From: JAUWBF01 sp043815125
GTDB lineage: Bacteria; Verrucomicrobiota; Verrucomicrobiia; Opitutales; Opitutaceae
Direction: 5' to 3'
DNA: 25,780 nucleotides
Assembly: GCA_043815125.1 (NCBI GenBank)
Contig: JBDRJH010000341.1
Coordinates: 1 to 25,780, forward strand
A program made the position numbers and the translations under genes. Each line of letters opens with the position of its first letter. Position 1 is the first letter of the stretch. Below are positions 16,514 through 25,254 of this stretch, in pieces. The notes under the pieces were generated by a model. The model ran no database searches. It was not told where the DNA came from and worked only from the letters and a program-made list of their open reading frames with translations.

Positions 16514-17440
16514 ATGGAAAATCTGCAGGCGTTGGCGGACGAGATTCATGCGGAGCTGAACGGCCGTGAGGACCGTGGTCGCGTGGCCGACTACATCCCA
16601 CAGCTGGCGACAGTGTCTCCGCAAAAGTTCGGCCTCGCCATCGCGCCGCTCGACGGGCCGGTCGCGGTGGCCGGCGACGCCGACGAGGCGTTCTCCATTC
16701 AAAGCATTTCGAAGCTGTTCACCCTCACCCTCGCGCTCGGCCAGGTCGGCGACCGCGTGTGGGACCGGGTCGGCCGCGAGCCCTCGGGCAACGCCTTCAA
16801 CTCCATCGTTCAGCTCGAACACGAACAGGGCCGGCCGCGCAACCCGTTCGTCAACGCCGGCGCCATCGCCGTCACCGACATCATCCTCGGCGGACACCGC
16901 CCCAAGGAGGCGCTCGGCGAGATCCTGCGCTTCGTGCGTTTCCTCGCCGACGACGACGCCATCAACATCGACCGCCTCGTCGCGCAGTCCGAGCAGGCCC
17001 ACGGAGACCGCAATCTCGCGCTGGCGCACTTCATGAAGTCGTTCGGCGTGATCAAGCATCCGCCCGCCGAGGTGCTCGGCGTGTATTTTCACCAATGCGC
17101 CATCGCCATGAGCTGCCGCCAACTGGCGCAGGCCGGGCTGTTCCTCGCGGCCAACGGGAGCAACCCGCTCACCGGTTTCAACGTCGTCTCGGCGCGCCGG
17201 GCCCGCCGCATCAACGCCCTCATGATGACCTGCGGCCACTACGATGGCGCCGGCGACTTCGCCTTTCGCGTGGGCCTGCCCGGCAAGAGCGGCGTGGGCG
17301 GCGGCATCCTCGCCATCGTGCCGCACCGCGCGGTCGTCGCGGTGTGGTCGCCGGGTCTCGACGCCAACGGCAACTCCCAGCTCGGCACCGCCGCACTCGA
17401 GCTGCTGGTGCAGCGCACCGGCTGGTCGGTCTTCGGCTGA
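16514..17440 (+). CDS. glsA: Glutaminase
   Basis: Hydrolyses glutamine to glutamate and ammonia. This 308-residue protein is the usual length of bacterial serine-dependent (beta-lactamase-fold) glutaminases. Seen: ADYIPQLATVSPQKFGLAIA (26-45), the catalytic S-x-x-K, Ser64 and Lys67, in FSIQSISKLF, SGNAFNSIVQLE, the RNPFVNAGAIAVTD signature, and a late GDFAFRVGLPGKSGVGGGI (catalytic Tyr/Ser-loop region). ATG at 16514 gives the family start (MENLQALADEIHAEL). It follows the aminotransferase gene by 67 bp, an amino-nitrogen pairing, and converges on the LRR gene with 15 bp between stop codons. No Shine-Dalgarno sequence; the promoter-like element 6 bp upstream suggests leaderless initiation. Confidence 0.97.
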   Translation: MENLQALADEIHAELNGREDRGRVADYIPQLATVSPQKFGLAIAPLDGPVAVAGDADEAFSIQSISKLFTLTLALGQVGDRVWDRVGREPSGNAFNSIVQLEHEQGRPRNPFVNAGAIAVTDIILGGHRPKEALGEILRFVRFLADDDAINIDRLVAQSEQAHGDRNLALAHFMKSFGVIKHPPAEVLGVYFHQCAIAMSCRQLAQAGLFLAANGSNPLTGFNVVSARRARRINALMMTCGHYDGAGDFAFRVGLPGKSGVGGGILAIVPHRAVVAVWSPGLDANGNSQLGTAALELLVQRTGWSVFG

Positions 17441-17455
17441 GCGGGCTTGGGTGCG

Positions 17456-18778
17456 CTATCGGACCACGATCTTCGTATTGGGCAGATGCACCCGCAGCCG
17501 CGCGATGCGTTCCTCGCCCACCGTGGCCGGGATGGTGAGTTGCTCCAATTCCAAGAGACCGTGCAGAGGTGTCAGATCGGCGACGGCGGTGTCGGCCAGG
17601 TTCAGGAGTTTGAGCTCGGTCAAGCCAGCCAAAGCGGAGAGGTCCGTGACGGCGGTGCCCGAAAGGGTGAGGCTGTGCAGTTGCGTGCAACCCTTCAGCG
17701 GCGAAAGGTCGGCAACCCCGGTCCCGCTGAGATTCAGGTAGCTGAGCATGCGCATATCGGAGAGCACGGAGAGATTCGTTACCGCGCTGTTCGAGAGGAT
17801 CAGCGAACGCAGGTGGCGCGAGCCGGCCAGCGGGGTGAGGTCGGTCACCGCGGTGTCGCCGATGTCCAGCTTGGTAAGGTAGTCCTTGCCCGCCAGCGGC
17901 GCGAGGTCGGTGATTTTTGCACGGCCCAGGTCCACGTCCTCCAAAAAGGACATGCGGGCCAGGGCACTGATATTAACGAGACTGTGGCAACCGCCCGCGT
18001 TCACCACGCGCAGCCCGGGGCTGCCGGATAGAAAGTCGAGCGAGGTGAGTTCGCGGCAACTGGAGAGACTGATCTCCCGCAGGCCGGTCAGCCGTTTCAA
18101 CACGGCGAGGTTTTTATCCGTCGCCTGAGGGTTTTGCTGAATGCTCAGCTCCCGCAGACGGGCGAGACGGCTCACCGGTTCGTAGGATCGGAAGGTGTGG
18201 GTGGCCCCCGACAAGCCCAGCTTTTCGATCAGCGGAGTGAACGCCAGGAAGTTGAGGGAATCGACCTGCGAGAAATCCAGGTCGAGCACGCGGAGTTTGG
18301 AGCAATGGCCGATGGCGGAGACATTGGTCGCGAGAGGCACGGCGACCTTCAACGTCACCAGCTCGGAGCAGCTGCTGATCGGCGCCAGGCTGACGGGCTC
18401 CTTCGAGGCGATCCGGAGCGGCCCGATGTCCAGCGTGAGCAACGAGTCCATGTCGCTCAACGGTCGCAGCGTGGTGATCGTCACGCCACCGCCCCTGATG
18501 AACAAGCGGCGCAACCCGGGCAGCGCGGAGAGCGAGGCCAGCGCCTCGTCGTTGCCCGCGCGTTCGACCGAGACGTCCACCCAGGGCCAATCCTTGAGCG
18601 CGCCGATCCGAGCAACCTCGGCGTCGGTGAGCGGCTGATCGAGTCGGATCGCGCGCTCGCCGATCTGGTTGGCGGCCCCGGCCGGGGCCGCGACCATCGA
18701 CAAGGCGACGCAACTCGCGAGCAGATGCCTGAGCACGACACCTCGGGGTGTCCGGAGCGGGGAAAGGTATGGGGACAT
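17456..18778 (-). CDS. Secreted leucine-rich repeat protein
   Basis: A 440-residue exported protein. A signal peptide is evident: Arg-rich start, hydrophobic VVLRHLLASCVALSMVAAP, cleavage after about residue 35 (AGA-ANQ). After a short cap (about 40-85) come roughly 15 leucine-rich repeats of 20-24 residues with the pattern LxxLxLxxTxVxDLxPLxG, e.g. LTKLDIGDTAVTDLTPLAGS, like bacterial internalin-type repeats. It ends with LRVHLPNTKIVV, the LPN-x-K-I closing seen in many planctomycete/verrucomicrobial LRR proteins. Such proteins bind proteins or glycans outside the cytoplasm; partner unknown. Unusually for this window, a strong Shine-Dalgarno GTGGAGG lies 4-5 bp before the ATG at 18778, which decides this start against an in-frame upstream one at 18847. 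No sortase, PEP-CTERM or lipobox signal is visible. Confidence 0.9.
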   Translation of the reverse strand: MSPYLSPLRTPRGVVLRHLLASCVALSMVAAPAGAANQIGERAIRLDQPLTDAEVARIGALKDWPWVDVSVERAGNDEALASLSALPGLRRLFIRGGGVTITTLRPLSDMDSLLTLDIGPLRIASKEPVSLAPISSCSELVTLKVAVPLATNVSAIGHCSKLRVLDLDFSQVDSLNFLAFTPLIEKLGLSGATHTFRSYEPVSRLARLRELSIQQNPQATDKNLAVLKRLTGLREISLSSCRELTSLDFLSGSPGLRVVNAGGCHSLVNISALARMSFLEDVDLGRAKITDLAPLAGKDYLTKLDIGDTAVTDLTPLAGSRHLRSLILSNSAVTNLSVLSDMRMLSYLNLSGTGVADLSPLKGCTQLHSLTLSGTAVTDLSALAGLTELKLLNLADTAVADLTPLHGLLELEQLTIPATVGEERIARLRVHLPNTKIVVR

Positions 18779-18918
18779 AAGCCCTCCACCTTCCAGACCG
18801 CGACGAGCGCGTCGAGCACCGCGGTGGAAAACTGGTTGCGCCGGCACGCGCCGAGAGCAGCCGAGCGATCCTGCCCTCAGGCTTGAGTTTATCCATCGGA
18901 GGCGTGTGCTTGGTCGCC

Positions 18919-19356
18919 ATGAAATCCGGTGTCAAATTCCTCCAACTCGGCTTCGTTCCCGGCAGCGTCGACATGGCGCTGCTGTTGCTCCGGCTCTGGT
19001 TCGGGCTCGGTATGCTCGGGCTGCATGGCTGGGGCAAGCTGACCAACTTCGGCACGATCATCTCCACCTTTCCCGACCCGCTCGGCATCGGTTCGACGCC
19101 GAGTCTGGTGATCGCCGTTTTGACCGAGGTGCTGTGCCCGATCCTGCTGATCGTGGGCGCCTTCACCCGGCTGGCCGCTTTGGGTGCCGCGGCGACCATG
19201 GCGGTGGCCTGGCTGGTGGTGCACGGGGGCGCGTTGAGCGGCCCGGAGAGCGGCGAACTCGCGGCCGCCTACCTCGGAGGCTACGCGGCGTTGTTCCTGG
19301 CGGGCGGCGGCCACTACTCGATGGACGCCAAGATGCGCGCGGGCACCGGCAAGTGA
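18919..19356 (+). CDS. DoxX family membrane protein
   Basis: A 145-residue inner-membrane protein with four predicted helices and the DoxX pattern LLLLRLWFGLGMLGLHGWGKL in helix 1 (a 21-residue stretch, about 20-40), FGTIISTFPDPLGIG after it, a proton-rich GAFTRLAALGAA turn, and a final ALFLAGGGHYSMD. DoxX proteins are small redox-associated membrane subunits of uncertain biochemical role, related to the thiosulfate:quinone oxidoreductase subunit and to oxidative-stress complexes. The start is the ATG at 18919; an earlier TTG at 18883 is less likely. Divergent from the LRR gene and about 130 bp upstream of the CBS gene, with no evident operon. Confidence 0.9.
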   Translation: MKSGVKFLQLGFVPGSVDMALLLLRLWFGLGMLGLHGWGKLTNFGTIISTFPDPLGIGSTPSLVIAVLTEVLCPILLIVGAFTRLAALGAAATMAVAWLVVHGGALSGPESGELAAAYLGGYAALFLAGGGHYSMDAKMRAGTGK

Positions 19357-19483
19357 GGCGGCCCGCGCAGGTGGTTTTGAGTCTTTCCCACGGCCCGTTT
19401 TCCGACTAGAAGTTGGTCAACGAAACCGACACGCGGACTCTCACCGCGCATCTCTCCGCCGCCTCGAAAACCCCCGCCCCGCC

Positions 19484-19936
19484 ATGAACACTCCGCTCAG
19501 CCACATCCTGTCCCAGAAAGGCCACGCCGTCACCACCGTCCCTCCCACCGCCACCGTGGCCGATGCCGTGCAAATCATGAACCACTTCCACATCGGCGCC
19601 GTGGTGGTCGCCAATCCGCGCAAGGGCCTGCTCGGCATCTTCACCGAACGCGACGTGCTCAACCGCATCGTCGCGCGCGAGCGCGATCCGAAGGGCACCA
19701 CCGTGGAGTCCGTCATGAGCACGCGGCTCGTCACCGCCACGCCCGAGACCACGGTGGACGAGGCCATGCGGATCTTCATGGATCACCGCGTGCGTCACCT
19801 GCCGATTGTCGAGTCGGGCGTGGTCGTGGGCCTGGTCTCGATCGGCGACATCAACCGCCACCAGCTCGAAGAACACGCCGAGGAGGCCCGCCAGCTGCGC
19901 GGCTACATCCACGGCGAAGTGCCCGCGCCGATCTGA
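19484..19936 (+). CDS. CBS domain pair protein
   Basis: A 150-residue stand-alone protein made of two CBS domains (about 8-66 and 74-135), which form an adenosyl-nucleotide-sensing Bateman module. Seen: TVPPTATVADAVQIMNHFHI in the first, GIFTERDVLNRIV, then VMSTRLVTATPETTVDEAM, HRVRHLPIVESGVVVGLVSI and GDINR in the second. The last 20 residues form a charged helix (EEHAEEARQLRGYI). No enzymatic or transport domain is fused, so it probably acts by binding a partner or as an energy sensor. Its start ATG is preceded by a C-rich run, without Shine-Dalgarno. No clear operon: 127 bp from DoxX and about 190 bp to the chemotaxis receptor gene. Confidence 0.93.
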   Translation: MNTPLSHILSQKGHAVTTVPPTATVADAVQIMNHFHIGAVVVANPRKGLLGIFTERDVLNRIVARERDPKGTTVESVMSTRLVTATPETTVDEAMRIFMDHRVRHLPIVESGVVVGLVSIGDINRHQLEEHAEEARQLRGYIHGEVPAPI

Positions 19937-20128
19937 GCGTTCGGGGCAGCACTTGCGCGGCTAGACAGAGAGCTCCGGCCGACCCACCTGGAGAGATGCC
20001 CATGGGGCTTCCCGCGTATTCATTGCCGGCAGGCGAGCCCTGCGGCCCCTTACCCCGTTGCGGTCCAAAAAACAGTCAGCAAGGCCTCAAGTGCCACCGG
20101 CAACCGGTCGTTATTGGACGACTTGACC

Positions 20129-21961
20129 ATGCCTATTCAATTTTTCGTCAAATCGCTCGGATTGCGCGGACGCATGCTTCTCTTCATCGGCAGCGGCGTC
20201 GTGTGCGGACTCGCCGGAGCCATCACCCTGATCACTCTGCGGACCCAGGACCTCGTAGAAAAGCTGGCCATTTCCACCGCCCAGGCCACCTCGCTGGACA
20301 TGAGCAACCGGGCCAGGGTGTTTTTGGAAACGCCCCTGACCGGCGCACGTTCGCTGGCTACCAGCCTGACTACGCTGCGTTCCGCGAACCACTTGACTCC
20401 CGCCGTGCTCAGCGAGCTGCTCAAGGAGCAGTTGGAACAACAGCCGGAGGTTCTCGCCGTGTGGACCTGCTGGGAACCCGGCGCGTTTGACGCCACGGAC
20501 GCCAACGCGACCGGCTTCGATGCCGACGGCCGTCTCACGACCTCCTGGAACCGCATCGCCGGCAAAATCGTCCTTGGAACCCAGGCCAACCCAACGGCCA
20601 GAGACTCCTATCGCATCCCCATGGCGCGTGGCATGGAAACCATTCTGGAACCTCGCCGCGAGGATGTGTCCGGGCAGAACGTCTTCATGACCTCGCTAGT
20701 CGTGCCCATGCGTGATCGGGACAAGATCATTGGACTGGTCGGCGTCGACATCGGACTCTCCGCCATCGGCGAGCAACTCAAGACCGCCGATCTCGGTGCC
20801 AACGGCTATGCCGCGCTCTTCAGCCACGGCCACCAGTATGCCTCGCATCCCAAGACGGATCGGATCGGCCAACCCGTTCAGGAACACGACCCGTGGGCCA
20901 TGGCTCTGTTCGCCGATATGGAGTCCGGCAAATCCTTCAGCACTGAAAACGTTTCAAAGACCCTGGGTTGCAAAGTCTTCAGAATTGGCAACCCAGTGAT
21001 CATTGGCAACACGGGCACGCCGTGGACCGCATCCGTCAGCCTCGCAGAAAGCGAAGTGCTCGCTCCGGTCGTCGAGATGCGCAACACCGCCATTGCCACG
21101 GGTGGGCTGACGCTGGTGTTGATCGCGATCGTGATCCTCTGGATCGCCCGCGGCATCAGCCTGCCGATCAAACGCATCGTCGCCGAACTCGACGGTGCGG
21201 CCTCACAGGTGACCTCCGCCGCCGACGGCATCAACGCCGCCAGCAACCAGCTCGCCGAGAGCGCCTCCAGCCAGGCCGCCGCCATCGAGGAGACCAGCGC
21301 CTCCTGCGAGGAACTCAGCGCCACCGTCGCACAGAGCTCCGAGAACGCCGCCCGATCCAGCCGGCTTGCGTCCGAGACCGACTCGGCCGCGACCGAGGGC
21401 GCCCGTGAAATGGAGGACCTCGTCAAGGCCATGCAGGAAATCCAGCAAGGCTCGGTCGAGATTTCCAAGATCGTGAAGTCCATCGACGAGATCGCCTTTC
21501 AGACCAACATCCTCGCGCTCAACGCCGCCGTCGAGGCCGCCCGCGCCGGCGAGGCCGGCGCAGGCTTTGCCGTCGTCGCCGACGAGGTCCGCACCCTCGC
21601 GCAGAGGGCTGCCTCGGCTTCGCGCGAGACCGCCGACCAGATCGACCGCTCCGTGCAAAGGGCCAACCGCGGCTCCGAGCTGTGCACGCGCGTCGCCACG
21701 GGATTCTCGTTGATCGGCGAGCGCACGCGACAAGTGGCCGAGCTTAGTTCGGAGATCACCGCCTCGGCGCAGGAACAGACTCACGGCATACAGCAGATTT
21801 CCTCGTCCATGTCCGACATCGACCGAACAACCCAAAGCACCGCGGCGCACGCGGAGGAGACCGCCGCCGCCGCGGTCGAGCTGAACTCGCAGGCGAGCAC
21901 ACTGAACAGAAACGTCCGCGAACTGCTCGGTCTGATCGACGGCCGCAAGGCATCGGCGTAA
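20129..21961 (+). CDS. Methyl-accepting chemotaxis protein with periplasmic Cache-type sensor
   Basis: A 610-residue transmembrane chemoreceptor signalling to CheA/CheW. One membrane helix at about 17-37 and another at 319-341 bracket a periplasmic sensor (about 40-315) of dCache type: it has YRIPMARGME, a VVPMRDRDKIIGLVGVDIGL strand and HPKTDRIGQPV, all usual in Cache domains that bind amino acids or carboxylates. The cytoplasmic rod contains the highly conserved hairpin tip IDEIAFQTNILALNAAVEAA followed by GFAVVADEVRTLAQR (452-492), and flanking coiled coils rich in Ala, Ser and Glu. Only a short linker (342-358) separates TM2 from the rod, so a complete HAMP domain is doubtful. No C-terminal CheR-binding pentapeptide. 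ATG 20129 preferred. No other chemotaxis genes are in the window. Confidence 0.95.
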   Translation: MPIQFFVKSLGLRGRMLLFIGSGVVCGLAGAITLITLRTQDLVEKLAISTAQATSLDMSNRARVFLETPLTGARSLATSLTTLRSANHLTPAVLSELLKEQLEQQPEVLAVWTCWEPGAFDATDANATGFDADGRLTTSWNRIAGKIVLGTQANPTARDSYRIPMARGMETILEPRREDVSGQNVFMTSLVVPMRDRDKIIGLVGVDIGLSAIGEQLKTADLGANGYAALFSHGHQYASHPKTDRIGQPVQEHDPWAMALFADMESGKSFSTENVSKTLGCKVFRIGNPVIIGNTGTPWTASVSLAESEVLAPVVEMRNTAIATGGLTLVLIAIVILWIARGISLPIKRIVAELDGAASQVTSAADGINAASNQLAESASSQAAAIEETSASCEELSATVAQSSENAARSSRLASETDSAATEGAREMEDLVKAMQEIQQGSVEISKIVKSIDEIAFQTNILALNAAVEAARAGEAGAGFAVVADEVRTLAQRAASASRETADQIDRSVQRANRGSELCTRVATGFSLIGERTRQVAELSSEITASAQEQTHGIQQISSSMSDIDRTTQSTAAHAEETAAAAVELNSQASTLNRNVRELLGLIDGRKASA

Positions 21962-22090
21962 ACCGTTCTCGCTGGAGAGGATTGACCGCACGCAAAGCCC
22001 GGCATCGCCTTGCCCAAAGAGATGTCGGCCCGATCAGCGGACGACATTTTGCCTTTAAGCGTGGCACGGCGCCCGCTGGCATGAGGCCGC

Positions 22091-24373
22091 ATGGAGTCAC
22101 ACCACATTTTGCATGACCTCGGCTGGCTGATGGTCGCCGCCGCGGTGGTCTCGATGATCTTTCGCGGGCTGAAGCAACCGGCGATCATCGGCTACCTGGT
22201 CGCCGGCCTGCTGCTCGGGCCGCACGTGCTGCCGGTCTCGCCGCTGAGCGCGCCGGACGACCTGAACGCCTTGAGCGAGCTCGGCGTGCTCTTCCTGATG
22301 TTCTACATCGGCCTGGAGTTCGACCTGGGGAAACTCCGGCCGGTGGCGGGCGCGGCAGTGCTGGGGTTGACGTTGCAGACCGCGCTGATGGTGCTGATCG
22401 GCATCACCGCCGGACAATGGCTCGGATGGTCGGCGGTCGAGGGTCTCTTCCTCGGCGGCATCCTCGCGATCAGCTCGTCGATGGTGTGCTTCAAGCTCAT
22501 CGGCGAGCGCGGCGAGATGCACCGCCCCTACGCGCAGCTGGCGGCGGGCGTGCTCATCCTGGAGGACATCCTCGCGATCGTGCTGCTGGTGGTGCTGGCG
22601 GGTGTGGCGGTGTCGGGCCGGCTCGATGTGGGCGCGGTGGGCAAGACGACGTTCTTCGTCGGCATGTTCGTCGTCGCGGTTTTTGTGATCGGCAAGCTGC
22701 TGGCACCGAAACTCGTCGGCCTGCTGCACAAGATCGGCAACGCCGAGACGGTCACGCTGTTCACCGTCGGCCTGATCTTCGCGGTCAGCCTGCTGGCGGC
22801 CGAGGCGCATTTTTCGCTCGCGCTGGGCAGCTTCCTGGCCGGCGCCATCCTCTCGCGCAGCAGCATCGCCCACGAGATCGAGGGGCTGACCGCGCCGCTG
22901 CGCGACTTTTTCTCGGCGCTGTTTTTCGTGACCATCGGCACGGTGATCGACCCCGGCGCGCTCTGGGAGCACCTCGGCGCGATCCTCGTCATCACGGCGG
23001 TCATGATGACCGGTAAATTCGTCACCTGCTGGACGGGCTTCGTGCTCGCGGCGGTGCCGCCGCCGGTGGCGACGCGCGCCTCGCTGGCGAAGGTGCAGAT
23101 CGGCGAGTTCGGCTTCGTCATCGCCGCGCTGGCCATCTCGCTCGGCGTCACCAACCCCGCGCTCAAGGCCATCGCCACCGGCGTGGCGGTGCTGAGCATC
23201 ACGCTGACACCGTTGGCGTTCTCGCTGCAAAAGCGGCTCAACGACTTCGGCGCCGCGCGTATGCCCGTCCGCCTGCGCGGCGCGCTGCGCGTCTACCTCG
23301 ACTGGATCGGCACGGCCAAGCTGGCCCTCGGCGGAAGCAGTTTTCTGCTGGTGGTGCGGCGCCCGCTGTTGCGCGTGGGGCTCGATTTTCTGCTGCTCAA
23401 CGCGCTGATCATCGTGGTCTCGCTGGCCGCCCGATTCGTGCCCGGCGAGCTGTGGGGGCAACGCGCGGTGTGGCTGCTCGGGGCGTTGGTCTCAATCCTG
23501 TTCCTCGTGGACATCCTGCGCAGTCTCGACGTCATCACGCTCGCGCTCGCGGAGCTCGCGATGAGCCGGCCGGCGCTGCGTTTCCTCTCGCAGGGGCCGG
23601 TCTGCGCGATCCTGCGCTGGGTGGCCTTCAGCCTGATCCTGGTGGCGTTCGCCGCGCTGTTCCTGGCGGCGTCCGCGCCCTACTTCCCCACTGGCGCTTC
23701 GTTGGCACTGTTCGCACTGGCCGCGGGGGTGATGTTGTCCATCTGCTGGCGACGCGCTGTGCACATCCAAAGCCAGCTCGAGTTCGCCGTCATCTCCTCG
23801 CTGGAGGCACAGGCGCGCAGCGGCACCCGCGCGGCCGTCGAGGAGGCCGTGCAAAAAATCACCCGCAAGCACCCGTGGCCGGTCGAGCTGGCCGAGATCA
23901 TCGTGCCGGCCGGCGGCCTGGTGGTCGGCAAGACCCTTCGTCAGATCAACCTGCGCGCCGACACCGGCGCCACCATCGTGGCCCTCGAACGCGGCGGCAC
24001 CGAGCACTACGAGGTGCCGCCGGATCTCCCGCTGTTTCCGGGCGACCACCTGCTGCTGGTCGGCGAACGCGAGCAGCTCGACGCCGCCTCTCTGCGGCTC
24101 AACGAACTGTGCGCCTTCACCCCCGAACCGACCACCCTGCCGCACACCTTCAAGCGCGTGCTCGTCACCGGCGCGTCCGGCCTGTGCGGCCTGACCCTGC
24201 GCGAGGCCGGCATCCGCGCCAAATACGGCGTCACCGTGCTCGGCGTGCAACGCGACGAGATTCGCCGCACCGGCCTGCCACCGGACGAGATCCTGCAGGA
24301 CGGCGACCTGCTCCTCGTCATGGGCCGTGAGGAAGGCATCACCGGCCTGCGCGAGGCGCTGCTCGGCTCGTAA
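22091..24373 (+). CDS. CPA2-type cation:proton antiporter with extra membrane segment and two RCK-C domains
   Basis: A 760-residue inner-membrane transporter. Residues 8-390 are a Na+/H+-exchanger fold of the KefB/KefC/YbaL type (PF00999): PAIIGYLVAGLLLGPH, LSELGVLFLMFYIGLEFDL (62-80), ISSSMVCFKL (127-136), and the ion-binding pair Glu158-Asp159 in LILEDILAIVLL, where KefC has Gln-Asp and electrogenic antiporters Asp-Asp. Next, about 420-570 add four more hydrophobic helices instead of the usual TrkA-N/RCK-N nucleotide domain. Two TrkA-C (RCK-C) domains end the protein, at about 595-680 (VGKTLRQINLRADTGATIVA ... GDHLLLVGE) and 685-758 (GLTLREAGIRAKYGVTVLGV ... GDLLLVMGRE). It likely exports K+ or Na+ for H+ and may be ligand-gated by the RCK-C pair. 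ATG 22091 has a TGAGG 4 bp upstream. 129 bp after the chemoreceptor. Confidence 0.93.
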   Translation: MESHHILHDLGWLMVAAAVVSMIFRGLKQPAIIGYLVAGLLLGPHVLPVSPLSAPDDLNALSELGVLFLMFYIGLEFDLGKLRPVAGAAVLGLTLQTALMVLIGITAGQWLGWSAVEGLFLGGILAISSSMVCFKLIGERGEMHRPYAQLAAGVLILEDILAIVLLVVLAGVAVSGRLDVGAVGKTTFFVGMFVVAVFVIGKLLAPKLVGLLHKIGNAETVTLFTVGLIFAVSLLAAEAHFSLALGSFLAGAILSRSSIAHEIEGLTAPLRDFFSALFFVTIGTVIDPGALWEHLGAILVITAVMMTGKFVTCWTGFVLAAVPPPVATRASLAKVQIGEFGFVIAALAISLGVTNPALKAIATGVAVLSITLTPLAFSLQKRLNDFGAARMPVRLRGALRVYLDWIGTAKLALGGSSFLLVVRRPLLRVGLDFLLLNALIIVVSLAARFVPGELWGQRAVWLLGALVSILFLVDILRSLDVITLALAELAMSRPALRFLSQGPVCAILRWVAFSLILVAFAALFLAASAPYFPTGASLALFALAAGVMLSICWRRAVHIQSQLEFAVISSLEAQARSGTRAAVEEAVQKITRKHPWPVELAEIIVPAGGLVVGKTLRQINLRADTGATIVALERGGTEHYEVPPDLPLFPGDHLLLVGEREQLDAASLRLNELCAFTPEPTTLPHTFKRVLVTGASGLCGLTLREAGIRAKYGVTVLGVQRDEIRRTGLPPDEILQDGDLLLVMGREEGITGLREALLGS

Positions 24374-24398
24374 GCCGGGTGTGCGGCCCCACCCTGGC
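24374..24398 (+). terminator. Imperfect hairpin after the antiporter stop
   Basis: GCCGGGTG pairs with CACCC-T-GGC (one bulged T) immediately after the TAA. No T run follows, so terminator function is uncertain. Confidence 0.3.
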
Positions 24399-24470
24399 TG
24401 CAACATGAGTCCCATTTAAACGACATTTTTACGATACGTCGGAGTGAGCCGGCGCGGGGACACTTGCATC

Positions 24471-25172
24471 ATGCGATACCTCCAATTGCCCCACTCCACC
24501 CTCGGCCTCGCCTCCCTGTTCACCGTTCTCGCCGTCGGCGCGCAGGCCGCCACGTTCAGCGTCATCCCGTTGGATGGCGACAGCTTCTTTCAGGCCCCCG
24601 ACGACCTGCTCGTCGACCACCTCATCACCGGCACCGGCATCGTCAGCAACCACGCCGCGTTCAACGAGCGCGACGTGAGATCCAGCCGCCTCAACGCCCA
24701 GACCTTCACCGCCGGGTCGGACTTCACCGTCGACAAGATCGCGATCAACTACTTCCTCGCGGACACGGCGGGCAGTTGGGATGCCACCTTCCAGTTTTTT
24801 GCCGTGGACGTCCCGGACGCGAGCACCCTACCGGCCAGTCCGACGTTGATCGACAGCCTCGTCTTTTCCGCAGGCGACGTGAACGTGAGCGCCGGCACGA
24901 TGGTCTTCGACATCGCCGACACCGCGCTCACCGAGGGCTCCAGCTTCGCCATACGCGTGGTGACCGCCAGTTCGTCCACCATCTTCAAGTGGGCCTTCGC
25001 CGATCCCTTCGACAACGCCCGGCGCTATGAAGGCAACAGCCTCAACAGCAACAACGAGGACTACACCATCGGCTTGGTCGGCGCGGCCACCATCCCCGAG
25101 CCCTCCTCGGCCGCCCTGCTGACCGGCGGTATGGTCTCGTTGCTCGCGCTGCTCCGCCGCCGGCGTCGCTAA
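24471..25172 (+). CDS. PEP-CTERM sorting domain protein
   Basis: A 233-residue exported protein. The signal peptide (hydrophobic LGLASLFTVLAVGAQA) likely ends after residue 26 (AQA-AT). The middle (27-205) is a beta-rich, Ser/Thr/Asn-rich domain, typical of surface or matrix proteins and unrecognised by name; Asp/Phe-rich strands such as NYFLADTAGSWDATFQFF suggest a jelly-roll-like fold. The C-terminus is the classic PEP-CTERM: Pro-Glu-Pro at 209-211, a membrane helix (SAALLTGGMVSLLALL) and an RRRRR tail. The signal is processed and retained or released by an exosortase. The ATG at 24471 is chosen over an upstream in-frame ATG at 24444 because it gives the best signal peptide. No exosortase lies in this window, and 97 bp separates it from the antiporter. 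A weak TACGAT -10 lies about 40 bp upstream. Confidence 0.92.
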   Translation: MRYLQLPHSTLGLASLFTVLAVGAQAATFSVIPLDGDSFFQAPDDLLVDHLITGTGIVSNHAAFNERDVRSSRLNAQTFTAGSDFTVDKIAINYFLADTAGSWDATFQFFAVDVPDASTLPASPTLIDSLVFSAGDVNVSAGTMVFDIADTALTEGSSFAIRVVTASSSTIFKWAFADPFDNARRYEGNSLNSNNEDYTIGLVGAATIPEPSSAALLTGGMVSLLALLRRRRR

Positions 25173-25254
25173 GACGGGAGGTGACCAGCCGGCCGGCATC
25201 GAGCGCTCGCCATCGACCGGCCAACAGCCTAGGCATCGAGTGCCCCCTCGCTCC

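Noticed and set aside
19937..20128. A riboswitch (c-di-GMP type) before the chemoreceptor
   Set aside because: I compared the ~190-bp leader by eye with the c-di-GMP-I core and could not match its conserved loops. No hairpin/terminator alternation is evident.
22097..23461. A 454-codon minus-strand frame opposite the antiporter
   Set aside because: Arg, Gln, Asp and His-rich shadow with no hydrophobic or domain pattern. The plus strand encodes the membrane protein.
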